Below are positions 23,549-35,595 of a stretch of 64,000 nucleotides of DNA, in pieces. The stretch is from Dolomedes plantarius. Lineage: Eukaryota; Arthropoda; Arachnida; Araneae; Dolomedidae. Below the pieces are notes generated by a model. It ran no database searches, was not told the DNA's origin, and worked only from the letters and a program-made list of their open reading frames with translations. The position numbers and the translations under genes were made by a program. The DNA lies in contig OU015492.1 of the NCBI GenBank assembly GCA_907164885.2, forward strand, positions 196,664,460-196,728,459. The letters are read 5' to 3'. Position 1 is the stretch's first letter. Every line of letters begins with the position of its first letter.

Positions 23549-24717
23549 GAACGGAAACGTTTTCAGAAATAAAATTCGCTCGTAAAATTCTATCGAAACT
23601 CAGTTTCTAAAATGGATTCTTTCTGATCATTTTTTTATTAGATTAATTTATTTTGATGTTCATTCTAGTTCAAATTGTTTTCATAAAACAGAATAGATTT
23701 TCTTTAGACACAAGCCCAAATATTTTTTTAATAAAGTAATATTACATAAAAACAATCTTATGCTCCAAATAGGATCACAGGTCTATCAAAGTCTGTTCTA
23801 CAACTGATTTCAGTTTTCAAATCTTTTTAAAGTTTATATCCACAGAAAATGTAAAAATTAATCACAAAAACTATTTATAAAACTTTGTAGACATTTTGCT
23901 GAAAGAAATAATGCACTTTAATCTAAAATTATTCCAGAGGTAAATAAGATTGAAAAAAATATTTCAGTCCTCTGTGAAAGCAGAGTAAGTAAAATGGTAA
24001 CTTGCAGAAAGGTAATGGAAATGTTCCTTATCACTGGGTCTTACATTATTCTCTGCTGTAATAAGAAATCTGCATATTAAGAACGCTTGTACTTTATAGA
24101 AGATTGTAAATTACAAAGATTTGTTTACGAGCAGATATTTAACATAGCAATTCAACGTCATTCCATGTTATGCAGATCTTTAAAAATACATTCAAAATTA
24201 CTATACGACGCATTTTATAAATTGCATTTTAAAAAGCACAAAAAGATGAGTGGATGCATTTCATTATATCTGTCGAAAATATGATTGTTGTATTGATCGA
24301 CTGTTGACTAATTTGACAGCCATAACTTTCAGAGGTTGGCGTACTGTACCTCTCTTTTGATCTCAAATATCTGCTACAACCCTAATGTATTCGCTCATTA
24401 ATGAAGATAAAGGAGAAGGTTCATTGGAAAAGCTTTAAAAATATTTTATTTTGTTAATGACTCATTGGATATGATATTAGCGATGCTATAAGTTGATTCT
24501 TACGTCTTTCTTGACAGATCTCTTTATCTCTTAGTGTAGAAACCTCTTCCGATTGCAGTCTTCGCGGAATACTGCCTAAATGTGAGAAGTATTTTATATT
24601 ATCTGCTGAATCTTATATATAAAGACTAGATACACCTCTCGTAGTAAAAGGTATTTCAAGTCATAATATCGTCACAAAGGACTCATAATGCCACGATGTT
24701 TAAAAAAGGGAAACTTT
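23549..24717. other. AT-rich DNA, nothing recognised
   Basis: No splice-bounded coding island or element ends recognised. The 65-codon frame at 24087-24284 has chance composition. Confidence 0.5.
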
Positions 24718-24721
24718 TTAA

Positions 24722-25617
24722 GGTGACTGCCTACGTTAAAAATGCCATTTTTTGACTATTTTGGCCAATTTCATTTTTTGCAAGAAAATGAAAGAATCGT
24801 GTAATTCAATCTTTTCTCTTTTCAAAACCGTTTTGAATTTTATTCTTCGTCAATTAGAAGCAGAGTTATAGTTATTTTAATAAACATCGTCTAATACAAA
24901 ATTGAAGTGACAAACAACTTTAAATGCGTCCATTTTTTGACTATTTTGGTCAATTTTATTTTTTGCAAGAATCTTGGAATTCAATCTTTTATCTTTTCAA
25001 AACCGCTTAGATTTTCATTCTACATCAATTAGAAGCAGAGTTATAGCTATTTTAATAAACATCGTCTAATACAAAATTTAAGTGACAAACAACTTTAAAG
25101 GCGTTTTTCTCAGAATTATGTTTTTTAGTACAAATCTCTACCGTTATCATGATATTTCACATAATAATGCATATAATTTGATAAAATTTTCTGGAAATGT
25201 TTTAGATGATATTGTTAATGAAATGACGTACAATAATTGATGTATAATAATTTTTTTTGTTTGGAGCTGCTTTTATAAGGAAAGGAATGACGAATTGGGC
25301 AAAATTTTCATATTGGAACATAAAATTGTCTGTATTATTTTTGCATTTTAAAATTTCTCTTAGATTGTAGGTCATTTTGAAGATAACTGTTATATGTATC
25401 ATGTGTAAGAAGGAAATTAAAATAGTAGCATTAGAATTTTATTCAGAGTGATAGGCGTTTTAGCTAAATTTCATTAAAAATTACTTCAAATTGACCAATT
25501 TATAAAAAAGTATGGTATTTACAGGAAAGTTTTTTTAAATGCTGTTTTACCATAAGAGACCAAAAAATACTTAAAAAAACAATTTAAAAAAAATGGCTCA
25601 GAACGTAGGCAGTCACC
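24722..25617. mobile_element. TTAA-flanked non-autonomous element M2
   Basis: TTAA (24718-24721) then GGTGACTGCCTACGTT at the left; AACGTAGGCAGTCACC then TTAA (25618-25621) at the right: a perfect 16-bp inverted repeat with an exact TTAA duplication. Inside is a direct duplication of about 180 bp, with CCATTTTTTGACTATTTTGG occurring near 24748 and near 24931 and a shared downstream block (AGAAGCAGAGTTATAG, AAACATCGTCTAATACAAAA). Length 896 bp, non-coding. Confidence 0.9.
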
Positions 25618-25979
25618 TTAACATTGCAAACATAGTTAGAAGCAGATCTACCTATTTTCCCCTTTATTTAGTTTATGTACTGCCTAGTGAGATTTAAAGA
25701 GACATAGATATATGCATATATAATAGACATTTAATATGAAACAAGGTCAAGATAACAGTCTAATTTAAATTATAGTTTATTGAACATTTTACTCGACCTT
25801 AAACATGGAAAATTTACTGGGAAGTTATAAGAATGTATTGGTCGTTATTAAATAACATCAATTTACAAAAGGTATCTCAGTTTACAAAAAAATAAGAATA
25901 ACTGTATAGCAGAAATACAAATCTTGAATATGTAAACAATCGTTATTGTAAGACAAATGAAGAAAATTAAAAACATATA

Positions 25980-26576
25980 CAGTCGAACCTCCATATATCG
26001 AAATTTTCTATATATCGAACTCTTAGCAAATCTCCATGGTCATTACATAGAAATATTGTTTCTATATATCGAAAAAATCTCTATATATCGAAATTTTTTT
26101 CAAGACAAATTGGGAGATTTTATTCCACTTTAGAACAAAATCTCTCAATTTTTGGCATTTGAAACAATACGTCGTGGACTTCAATTCGCGGAAAATGTCC
26201 CTGATTAAGTTTTTAGTGGACTGAATAAATACGAACATTTCTTTGGACTTTCCGCAAAACTAACTGTTCAGCAAGATATTCGTAGTTTTTTTTTAAAGAA
26301 TGTAACTATGATCATTGTAACCACTGTCTGCATTATTATTTTTTTAAAGATATGTAGTAATCAATAAATCTTTCATATTAATTCATTTTTTAGTTATTAA
26401 CTTTCATTTAATGGGATTCGCATATAAATTAGAAATGGAGTTTCGTATACGAAAATTAGCTTTAATTTTTTTTAGGAGAATTATGATAAAACTAAGCTCC
26501 ATTCCATATATCGAAATTTCTATATATCGAATTTTTTTCGCGCAATTTGCTACTTCGATATATGGAGATTCGACTG
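25980..26576. mobile_element. Tigger/pogo-like MITE
   Basis: CAGTCGAACCTCCATATATC at the left matches the complement of GATATATGGAGATTCGACTG at the right, with TA on both sides (25978-25979, 26577-26578). TATATATCGAA motifs recur several times inside each end. TA targets and CAGTcGAAcCTCC-type ends are characteristic of the pogo/Tigger branch of Tc1/mariner. At 597 bp with no transposase, it is non-autonomous. Confidence 0.88.
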
Positions 26577-26578
26577 TA

Positions 26579-27639
26579 TATATATTTTTTTAAATCACAA
26601 GGACTGTTTAAATTTTAGAATGACTGATATAATTCTATTCTTAAAAATTCAAAATTGCATTTACGGTCTATATCACATTTCGTTTGAGCTCAGTGATAAA
26701 GCAAATTTATGTCCCGTTCGATACGTTTACGAAAAGTTGTTTGTAAGTTTGTCACGTATCAAATAGTCCCGATCGAATGCTTTTCCGTATTCTATTACAT
26801 GGACAAGTTACGTGGACAAGCCCCTACCAGATACACCAATTGAAAGGTAATTTGCCAAAGTTTCGAAGTTTCGTTAATTTGCTGCTACCATCTCCACGTC
26901 GGTACTTATGAGACGAATTGCAAAATTAGCTTCGTTTAGTTTGGGATCTCCAGCTATGGAGGGATAATTAGATGATGCGAGCTTCCGTCAAAGTAAAATA
27001 TTGGGAAAACGTGAAATCTGACAAAATTATCAGAAACTCTGCAATCACATGGCATTTATTGACCCTTTGAAGCAGTTATCAAATCATCCACAAATTTTAA
27101 TATTTAGATATATTCGTGAAAGAGGTTAACCACAGTTGTGTCACAAAGATAATGAAGTAAAGTAATGTGGCGGGAATAAATGGAATAACATAGGGGGATA
27201 ACACTGTAGTAGAAGACTGATGTTTAATACTTTAATCTGAAGATTACTATAAAATGCTGGATATGGTAGTGAATTTGTTCTTGATAGTCCGTTAGATATT
27301 ACAAAAAAAATGACATGGATCTATTTGCGTCTATATAAATATATAAAATACTTCATATAAATTAAATGAATGTAGAGGGTATACAAATACATAATGGGAT
27401 AAAAGTCCATTACAGGGCTCCACTGATCGACATTAATGCCTCTTACAGTAAGAAAAAAATTGATGATTTTTTAAGTTCTTATACATTGTAAAATTCAATA
27501 ATTTGCTCGGCTTCGTGTTTAATTTCGCACTATCGATCTAACTTATTCATACACGATTTTGTTGCCTCGTTTTCAGGTTTTCATGTCCACAACATAACGG
27601 ATATTACAAAAGTAATTTCTCCCCTATTTGTCCCTTTAA
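26579..27639. other. AT-rich DNA upstream of the Tc1 relic
   Basis: No feature is recognised except that the 3' part may be the decayed 5' half of the Tc1-like element. Confidence 0.45.
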
Positions 27640-27866
27640 ATGCAGGCCTATCTGACAAAACCTGGTATTAAAGTTTTGGAGCCTGGGAATAGTCCTGATT
27701 TGAATCCTACTGAACATTGTTGGCATATAATGGGTACGAAAATTGCTCTAAGAAGCAGGGGCGGGTCCAGCACAGAATTTTTTTTTTTTTTTTTTTGGGG
27801 GGGGGGGGGAGAAACGTCAGGAGGGCAACTTTTTTTGGGGGGAGGGGGGCTATATATATATATATA

Positions 27867-28039
27867 CAGTGGAATCTCGATCTATCGTTTTTCAAGGGAC
27901 CGATTGAAATGAACGATAAATGCGGCAAAACGATAGATGCGGAAACATAACAAAGCAATATGATCATTGGGACTGGATAAAATGAACGACACATACGGAA
28001 AAACGATGGATCCGAAAACGATCGATCGAGATTCCACTG
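27867..28039 (+). mobile_element. 173-bp MITE family R3, copy 1 (nested)
   Basis: CAGTGGAATCTCGATCTATC at the left and the complementary GATCGATCGAGATTCCACTG at the right, TA on both sides. Other copies at 35596-35768 (inverted) and 35831-36003 have exactly the same length. The TA target and CAGTGGAA ends suggest a Tc1/mariner (Tigger-like) parent. Confidence 0.92.
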
Positions 28040-28041
28040 TA

Positions 28042-28045
28042 TATA

Positions 28046-28082
<37 letters not shown>
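28042..28082. repeat. (AT)n microsatellite
   Basis: AT repeats flank the nested MITE on its right; a shorter tract (27851-27866) flanks it on the left, consistent with insertion into an AT tract. Confidence 0.9.
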
Positions 28083-28086
<4 letters not shown>

Positions 28087-28379
28087 AATAAACATCGTCT
28101 CATTCGAAATGTAAACTCATTTAGTATTAGGCCTACGATTATATAATTTTAGGCTATGAAAAAAAAGTACGCCGGGCTTTTTTGGGAGGGGTAATTGCCC
28201 CAATCTCTCCCCCCCCCTTGGAGCCGCCAATGCTAAGAACCCTGCTACTAAGATTGAACTGCAGGAACACATTATTAGGGTTTCGTTCCATGAAATTGGC
28301 CAGGATTACATTCAGTAGTTGGTATGTTCTATGCCGGACAGCTGCAAGGCTATCATAACAGCTGGTGGAAGATTTACTA

Positions 28380-28960
28380 AATATTGAATTGATCCTAATA
28401 CGTGTATACACATCTAAGTACGCGTAATATGACTGCGGTTATATAGAATTTACATTAACTACAAAATTTGTCTATCAATTACATTGTTCCACGTTTTGTT
28501 AAATGTTGCATTTTTCACTATTTTTTCATTTTTCTGAGTAATTAAGTGTGAATAATTTATTACTCCTAATAAAACTTGATTAAGATTAACCCTACAACAT
28601 TATTTCATCGTAACAATATGAGATGTACATAAAACATACACATGAAACACATTATTTGCACACTTATAAAGGAGAAGAAGCTATTTACATTTTCACAAAG
28701 GACAGTTTTAACGGATAATAGCAAGTTGCTCAATCCATGATTCAATCTCAAAGTGCGCATAAAAAAAAAAAAAAAAATAACTCACACCAGCAGACAAAGA
28801 AAAATTGGTTTCTTTTTTTTACCATGTGACTACCTGTGGTGTCATATTCCCAGACGACGTCCAAGCGCGTACAAAAGGAACTCAGAAGTAAGTTATATAA
28901 CTGGAAAGACAAGATTAAAAATAACGTACGAATGGAACAGAATTAAAACTAGTGTGGTGC

Positions 28961-28963
<3 letters not shown>
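28380..28963. other. AT-rich DNA, nothing recognised
   Basis: No feature recognised; includes a poly-A run near 28762-28777. Confidence 0.5.

Positions 28964-29031
<68 letters not shown>
28964..29031. repeat. (AT)n microsatellite
   Basis: AT repeats directly abut the left terminus of the DNA transposon at 29032, so its target duplication cannot be read. Confidence 0.95.
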
Positions 29032-29035
<4 letters not shown>

Positions 29036-31591
29036 GGCGGAGCGTAAAAAAAAAGTTTTCGATTTCGTTTTTGCCCTAGTGTGGATAAGTTGCGTACTGG
29101 TGGGTAGGTCACGTATGCAAAGTTTTGGGAAAAACAAAAAATGTCTTCCGTCTCCATTTCGGCCGTGATTTTTAGCAGATTTTTACCATACAGTTAAAAA
29201 TGTGTATTTCCATTGTTTTGTATGCAACTCGTCATTTTGTTCTTAAATAAAATACAGATGTAATTCAAAACTTAATGCAGAAAGGCAGCAGTGGACACAC
29301 TGCGTGCAGAAAGGTAAAGAAATATTTTGGCATGTAAACATTGTCAACAACAACTTTAGAAACGATGCTTAAAACCTTTGTGAAACACTCACGGAAATTG
29401 TTCGACATTTTTTCATGTAAGTTTGTTTCTTTTAACAAATGTTCTTTCCCAAAGCATAAAAAGATCTCTAAAATGGAAAGAACTTTTCTTATAGAACAAC
29501 GGGCACTTAGGCAAATGTCCATAGGCGCAGTTGATTTAAAAGAAACTGAAAGCTGAAGAAACGAGCGGATAGGAAGCAGAAAGAGACAGAAGAAGCAAGT
29601 CTTAAAATAAACGTTTCGCCATCTGTTACGCCATCTAGGCTCACATTTCCTGCTTCAGATAGTGACACAGATAGTGACACGATAGTGACGCAGATCACTT
29701 GAAGCTTTCCCCATCCACATCCAGGATGACTCAATCTGAAGGGAAAAAGTCGTTAAGATCAAGCCGATACCCAGCAGTAGCTACAGCTTGTGACAGAACC
29801 GGAGTTTCAGATCGGGCTGGAGCCATCATTGCAAGCGCTGTTTTGGAAGATTTGGGGATGATTACCAAAAAAGACACTTTAAATGTAATTTATAGACATA
29901 AAATAAGAAGAGAGAGGAAAAAAATTAAGGAAAGAATATCAGCAAGGTAATGAAAGACAGCTGGAACCACTGAAGGGACTTTATTTTGACGGAAGGAAGG
30001 ACAAAACTCTAATGCAAGAGAGCGTAGGGGGAAAGATGTACCAAAGAAAAACAGTCCTGGAAGAACACGTTACAATGATTAAGGAACCTGGAAGCAAGTA
30101 CCTTGGAGACATAGCACTAACTTCATCATCAGCTTTGAGTATTTCTCAAATGATGCTGCAATTCATGGAGAATAAGAATATTGACATTCATCAACTAGTA
30201 GCAATAGGGTGCGATGGAACAAACGTTAATACTGGCTATAAAATCGACGTGATTCGCCTTTCTGGGGAAGCCATTGGGAAACCCTTGTACTGGTTTATCT
30301 GCCAGTTACACGCAAATGAGTTGCCACTCCGACATTTAGTGCAGCATTTGGATGGTGGAACGAGTGACCCTAATGCATTTTTTGTCCTACTGGGAAAGCA
30401 CTGGCAAATTGTAAAAACCTCTCAGTTGTGAAATTTGTAGACATTTCAAGCGAATTTCCGAAAATCGACATAAATGATCTTAGCACACACAAGCGATAGC
30501 TTTGGGATATTTGTCAAGCTGTCACAAATAGAAACTGCTGATCAAGTTTGTCACAAAAGCACCCTGGGAAAATGACTCATGCACGTTGGCTAACAACTGC
30601 AAATCGAATAAAGTGTTTATACATTAGCTCGTCAGAGCCTTCAAACCAACTTCAAACTCTGGCAGAGTTCATCATGAAAATGTGCCCACCTATGTGGTTT
30701 ACAGTCAAATTAAATCCATATTGAACGTATGGTCCACGAAATTTGTGGCAGACAATAAACGTCTCACACTATCTTAAAAACGATTTAAAGACTGTGGTCG
30801 ATCCCATTATCCGGAGAAATGGCTATTTCGGCCACCCGGAAGCAATAATCTTGTCAATGATCACAGACGACAGAAAGTCCATTGCAGAACTTGGACTACG
30901 TAGGATTTTGCGAGCAAGAAAGGAAAAAAAGGAGAGAATCAGACACTACAACATTCCGTCACTCAACTTTGAGGCAGTTTCATATATAGACCTCATTAAT
31001 TGGCAGAAATGTAATTTGACGGAACCCCCAATTGACAGAAGATGATTTGAGAAATTTGATTTCCAGTGGCGAGTCTGTAGCTCAACACCTGGGAAGCCTA
31101 AAATTTCCTTGCCACACCCAAAGTGTTGAACGTATCGTGAAACTAGTAACAGAGGTTTCTGCGGCTGTGTGTGGAGAAAATAAGCTTGAGGGTTTAGTTA
31201 GAACCCGAACAGAGTCGAGAAAAGCTATGCCACCATTTGAAACCAAATGCTAGTACCGAGTTAATCCGGAATAACTGCAAGGGCAAAGGTATGGTTGGGT
31301 GGATAGGTGGGCACGGGTGGAACTTGCAATGCAGCCACCTCCCCATTGTGAATTCTGGGTTTTTTTCTGAATTTTATTTCAGAAAAAGCGAAAAGCTGCA
31401 TGCAAAACAATGGAAATACACATTTTTAACTGTATGGTAAAATTCTGCTAAAATTCAAGGCCGAAATGGAGACGGAAGATATTTTTTGTTTTTCCCAAAA
31501 CTTTGCATACGTGACCTACCCACCAGTACACAACTTTTCCGCACTAGGGCAAAAACAAAATCGAAAACTTTTTTTTTACGCTCCGCCCTAA
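29032..31591 (+). mobile_element. 2.56-kb DNA transposon with about 195-bp inverted repeats
   Basis: The left end TTAGGGCGGAGCGTAAAA...(29032-29226) is repeated in inverse complement at 31398-31591 with only about a dozen differences. Shared blocks include TTTTGCCCTAGTG, GTGGGTAGGTCACGTATGC, CGTCTCCATTTCGGC and ACCATACAGTTAAAAATGTG. The element has landed in an AT tract (ATATAT on both sides), which hides the target duplication length. It carries a single decayed transposase. Long near-identical ends indicate relatively recent insertion despite the broken gene, or mobilisation of an already broken copy in trans. Superfamily not decided. Confidence 0.93.
29470..31256 (+). pseudogene. Decayed transposase, RNase-H-fold type with CDGTN motif
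   Basis: Successive fragments in changing frames run in one order. First comes KMERTFLIEQRALRQMS. Next is a conserved-looking CDRTGVSDRAGAIIASAVLE (29792-29851 region) with RRERKKIKE. Then a 139-codon frame (30012-30431) contains VAIGCDGTNVNTG and CQLHANELPLRHLVQHLDGG. Later come HYNIPSLNFEAVSYIDLI and FPCHTQSVERIVKLVTEVSA. The GCDGTN and FPCHTQ-VER-VKLVTE blocks recall a large family of uncharacterised arthropod and cnidarian proteins. In RNase-H-fold transposases such as hAT, a CDG/SDG block holds a catalytic Asp; that equation is my inference. At least five stops or frameshifts make this copy inactive. Confidence 0.75.
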
Positions 31592-32367
31592 TATATATGT
31601 ATGTTTGAATTAAGATTTCTTATACTGATATTGAAGCTCTGGTTTTCAGAGGTATACCTCTACATCATACCCTAATCTGATATTAACACATTCATTTCTT
31701 ATTATGAATAAATCACTAGACCAAAACGCATGATTTAAAACATGGTTCCTTGAAACTTTTTGAGGGATATCCCTGTATGATAATTCGACTCTGTTTTGAA
31801 TAAAATGCAAGTTTAATAAATATATTGAATATTCCTCTTTCTCATAAAGTTTATTAATTTAAAATAAAGAATGAACGTTATATTTTACAAGTGGTTAATT
31901 TTATCTTTCTTTCAAAATAAATTCTTTGGGTGAGGTTATATTAAAGATTATCCTTATTTTTTTTCTTAAAAAATTAGAGAAGCAGGAGAAAAGAATATTT
32001 TATGTCTTTCTTATGATTTATGATGTCTACGAGCTGTCAAGGTACTTTCGATATGAAAAATGGATGTATTCAAGTGGTAGACATTTCGCATTCTAATTAG
32101 CTTGTCATTGATCGACGAGACTAAAATGAATAGGACATTTCTATAAGTAAATCTTCTGTAAAGGTAGGATGATTGAATCACTTTCATTATTAATTTATGT
32201 TTTATTGCTGGCGCATTTAATTCTCAAAATACATGAGTATACTTCTTTCTATTTTTGTAGTCTAATTCATCATTGATTAAGATGTGCGTGTTGAAAAGTA
32301 AATTATGTTCCCAATCATATATGATTGAATAAATTTTTTAGAGATTAAAAGTATAAAAAAAATATTT
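31592..32367. other. AT-rich DNA, nothing recognised
   Basis: No gene or element termini seen between the transposon and repeat R2. Confidence 0.5.
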
Positions 32368-32588
32368 CAGGTAGTCTCTTATAACGAAACTACCGAAGGG
32401 TTATTAACGCAGGATTACTTATCGTTGCTTACCCCTTTACATTTTTTTTTTTTTACGTATTTTTGTAATTTTCTGTTTAACTGTTTTCTGCTATTGGGTC
32501 TGGGTCTTTGCCAAAATTATAACTCGCGACGGACTCTGATTTTTTTTTTCGGAGGACCGTTATTGAGGTACGTAATCCTACGTTAAAA
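32368..32588 (+). repeat. Foldback repeat family R2, copy A
   Basis: Starts CAGGTAGTCTCTTATAACGA and ends GTAATCCTACGTTAAAA. Near the ends it has inverted blocks AACGCAGGATTAC and GTAATCCTACGTT (12 of 13 paired). The middle contains TTTCTGTTTAACTGTTT and CCAAAATTATAACTCGCGAC. Other copies are at 42142-42354 (same strand) and 49216-49867 (inverted and interrupted). No protein; probably a small MITE of unknown class. Confidence 0.85.
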
Positions 32589-32734
32589 TTCACACATTAA
32601 CAAAAGATTATTTATTCATATTACATATTTAATACATGATTATATATTTCGCACATACGGATGGCATAAGTTTAGAAATGTATGTATACATTACCTGTAT
32701 TTATTACCTGAGAATGTAATATTACCCGATAATC

Positions 32735-33170
32735 ATTTTTTCACCATGTTTTTTTTAACTCGCTTTCTTGTTTGTGTTTGTGTTTGTCCAGTACAAATCT
32801 TGCAATACATTTTTAACTAACTTCCCGACTAGCTAGACATTTGGAACTTTTAGAATAGCTCAGAACACAATGACAATGCATTATTTTAATACTTTAAGCC
32901 ATTTTTAATCAGGATTGAATTCATTTTCAGTTAATTTTGTTTTGTAGACTGATGTAGCCATCTATCGGCCAGGACGGGAACGAAAAGTTAAACGCAAGTT
33001 AACTTCCAAATAACTTAATTTTCTTTCAAGTTGATGGGATAATTCACAAAAAAAATTTTTGAAAAGTATTTATTAATATATAGAATTGTCAAGTTTATAT
33101 GATTCAACAGAAAATTTAAAATCATGGTATATAAAAAGTTCTTTTTATCTTGTAATTATTATGTGTTAAA
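32735..33170 (+). repeat. Dispersed repeat family R1, copy 2
   Basis: Same landmarks and order as copy 1 at 5620: CACCATGTTTT, CTTTCTTGTTTGTG, TTTGTCCAGTACAAATCTTGC, TAACTTCCCGACTAGCTAGA, AAAAGTTAAACGCAAGTTAAC, TATATAAAAAGTTC. Confidence 0.85.
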
Positions 33171-35085
33171 TTTACTCAGACTCAAGGGGACTTTATACTA
33201 AGGTAAAAATAATAAATCAATTTTTTAACATTAACTACTGTGCAAAATCTTAAGGATACAATAGCAAAGTGAAATTTTAATGTAACGTAACATTTAAGAT
33301 ATAATTGAGGAAGAAATCATGCAATGAAGAATTATTTTTAAAAGTAACATTAGTTTTTAAATATACGTATTAAATACGCAAAAAATACTCAATAAATTGC
33401 GTTATAAATTGGACAAAAGCCGAATTAAAGTATCTCGTTCCTGTTAAGCACCCATAAAAAGACTTCAATGAAAAATCTTGAATGTGAAATTATGGAATGC
33501 GATTTTGTGTTCTTAAAAATACTTGCTAAACTAAAACATTTTGTGTTCTCAATAAATTCTTTTTTAAAAAAATAAGTTTTAACAATATGTTCTATTTTAA
33601 TAAACTTTTCCAGAATTTATCGTTTTGCTTTTGATTCTTTTCCATAACGTAAATAAAAATTCCTTAATGTAAACAGCTGCTACATTTTTCTTAGATAGCT
33701 GAGAATTATTTCTTCCTCTACTAATTCTTAGCAATCAGTATAATGTGCAATCAAATTGCTTACATTTAAATATACTCTAAACGATAGCATTTAAATTGCT
33801 CGATAAAATGATTTTGAAAAAGTAAGTAATATCATTATGTTTTATTTTAAGAAATGTATTTCCTTGAAGTTATCATTTTCCAAATGAAACATTTGGTGCA
33901 AATTAACATTTCGTAACGTTAATTGCAACTACATTCTATGCCATTGAGAGAATTATTTCTTCCTCGTCTCTTCTCCTATGTACTTAATTCGTTGCAGTCA
34001 GAATAAAGTGCAATCAGTTGACCCTTCTGATAATGTTTTGAAATGATAGACAATTATTACTTTATTTTTTGGAGTATTTATTTTCTAACCAAATTTTTTT
34101 CATGCCTTTTTGTCCACGAAACATATTTCTGAGCCATTATGAATTAATTAATTTGGCTTTCCATGATTTTGTCCATTAAACTTCAAGATCAATTGTTAAG
34201 AAAATTTTGATAAAATAGCTGAAATCCGATATAAATTCAAGCTTTGAACCAGTTTGCTATAATTTCAATGCCTAAAATATTAAATTTTAACACAGCCTCC
34301 CAAGAGCGAGACTTGTGCTGCCATCTATCAATGAATAAAAGAAATAACTTCTTATTCCATAAACCAAATATTTCATAAATAAACGATTGAAATTTGTATA
34401 ACACGAAAAGTACTTTTGAGTGCCAATATTAAAAACTTTTAAATTTATCTACATCTGATGTCAATTTATTCAAGTATGTTTCAAAATATTATTACTGTTT
34501 AAAAAGGAAAATAAAACGCTAATTTCTGAAGGGCAATTTTATGTGTTTTACAAAGACTGTTTTACGAAGCTATTTTTCAAAGAAAAGTAAGTCTGTTACA
34601 TGCATTTAGAGAGTGATAACAATTTACTTCTTTTTCCCTCTTCATTACCTAGTGCATAATAATCCTTGACAGGAAACAAAATTAAATTTAATGAAAATCT
34701 GAAAGAATATGATATTTTAGGAGGTTATCGCGTTATTTATCTTGAATTCTCAGGCAACAACTGATATTCAAAACTTGTTCGGTACAAGTTAAACAAGATG
34801 TTTCTAGCGTAAAACACTACTATCATTAAAATCATAACAGTCTACAAAAGATGTGATATAGTAGTAACAGGAAGTCGAAAAAATCGCTAAAAGCCAGATA
34901 CAATTCTCTTATTAATATTCCGATAACTGCAGTAACAATCTGCCTGCGGGGAGAGAACAGAAGAGTGGATGGTTATGGAACATTTTTTGACGTATGCTTT
35001 AAAAAATAAAATCTCAATAAGTACATTGTATAATATATATTTGTCACATAAATCTGTCGTACTATAATGTACTACAAAAAATACA
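33171..35085. other. AT-rich DNA with an old tandem duplication
   Basis: 33570-33790 and 33830-34050 look like diverged copies of one unit of about 260 bp: TATGTT(C/T)TATTTTAA, TAACGTAA or GTAACGTTAA, GAGAATTATTTCTTCCTC, and GCAATCAGTATAATGTGCAA / GCAGTCAGAATAAAGTGCAA recur in order. Otherwise nothing is recognised. Confidence 0.5.
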
Positions 35086-35093
35086 TAATGAAC

Positions 35094-35290
35094 CAGTGGC
35101 GTACCCAGGGGGGGGGGGGTCCAGGAGCCTTGCCCCCCCCAAAGAAATAGAAATTGCATTATGAATATTGATTTTGCATTATAAATATTTTTATACGTCT
35201 ATCTCGCCCCCCCCCATGCATTATAAATATTTTTATCCGTTCATCTCGCCCCCCCCCCCCCCCCAAGAAAAAATCCTGGGTGCGCCACTG
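35094..35290. mobile_element. 197-bp hAT MITE with perfect 8-bp duplication
   Basis: Ends CAGTGGCGTACCCAGG and CCTGGGTGCGCCACTG are inverted repeats with one mismatch. TAATGAAC lies immediately outside both ends (35086-35093 and 35291-35298), an exact 8-bp duplication. The interior has long G and C homopolymers and two copies of GCATTATAAATATTTTTAT. Confidence 0.95.
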
Positions 35291-35291
35291 T

Positions 35292-35370
35292 AATGAACAC
35301 ATTTTCAATTCCCCAATAAATAAAATTTTTTTTAAAAAAATATTGGGGAATTGAGAAGTGTTCATTATGT
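35292..35370. repeat. Long palindrome next to the hAT MITE
   Basis: AATGAACACATTTTCAATTC CCCAATA is mirrored, after an A/T-rich loop of about 23 nt, by TATTGGGGAATTGAGAAGTG TTCATTAT. The stem is about 26 bp with a few mismatches. The MITE inserted at the outer edge of this foldback. It could be a tiny foldback element or a hotspot structure. Confidence 0.8.
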
Positions 35371-35595
35371 TTTTATTATCCACAAATTTCCTGCTAGTAC
35401 AACAAAAAGTATGTAGTTCACATATTTAGAGAACAATATATTACAACCGTAGTTATCGGCGTGTTATCTCCCTTCGTTTCTAATCTTGAAGGTTGGAACA
35501 TAACATATCCTCGCAAAAGCAATTCTCACTATGAATCCCGATCTATTACAAGACCATATATTATGAGCTATGTATTGGGTGCGTAAACTAAAATA

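Larger units (their letters stand above)
27756..28232. mobile_element. hAT MITE inserted in the Tc1 relic
   Basis: CTAAGAAG (27748-27755) and CTAAGAAC (28233-28240) form an 8-bp target duplication with one mismatch. Ends are CAGGGGCGGGTCC and GGAGCCGCCAATG, weak inverted repeats (CAnnGGCGG core). Long G, T, C and A homopolymers lie just inside. It carries a nested 173-bp MITE and AT microsatellites. Confidence 0.8.
27640..28379 (+). pseudogene. Tc1-like transposase C-terminal relic, split by insertion
   Basis: 27640-27747 encodes YLTKPGIKVL followed by GNSPDLNPTEHCWHIM, the SPDLNPIE block of Tc1-family DD34E transposases that carries the last catalytic acidic residue. 28241-28379 resumes with KIELQEHIIRV and, after an in-frame stop, LVCSMPDSCKAIITAGG and KY*, the usual C-terminal end of Tc1 transposases. 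A 477-bp hAT MITE (27756-28232) lies between. The two halves are also not in one frame, so the gene was decaying independently of the insertion. Confidence 0.85.
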
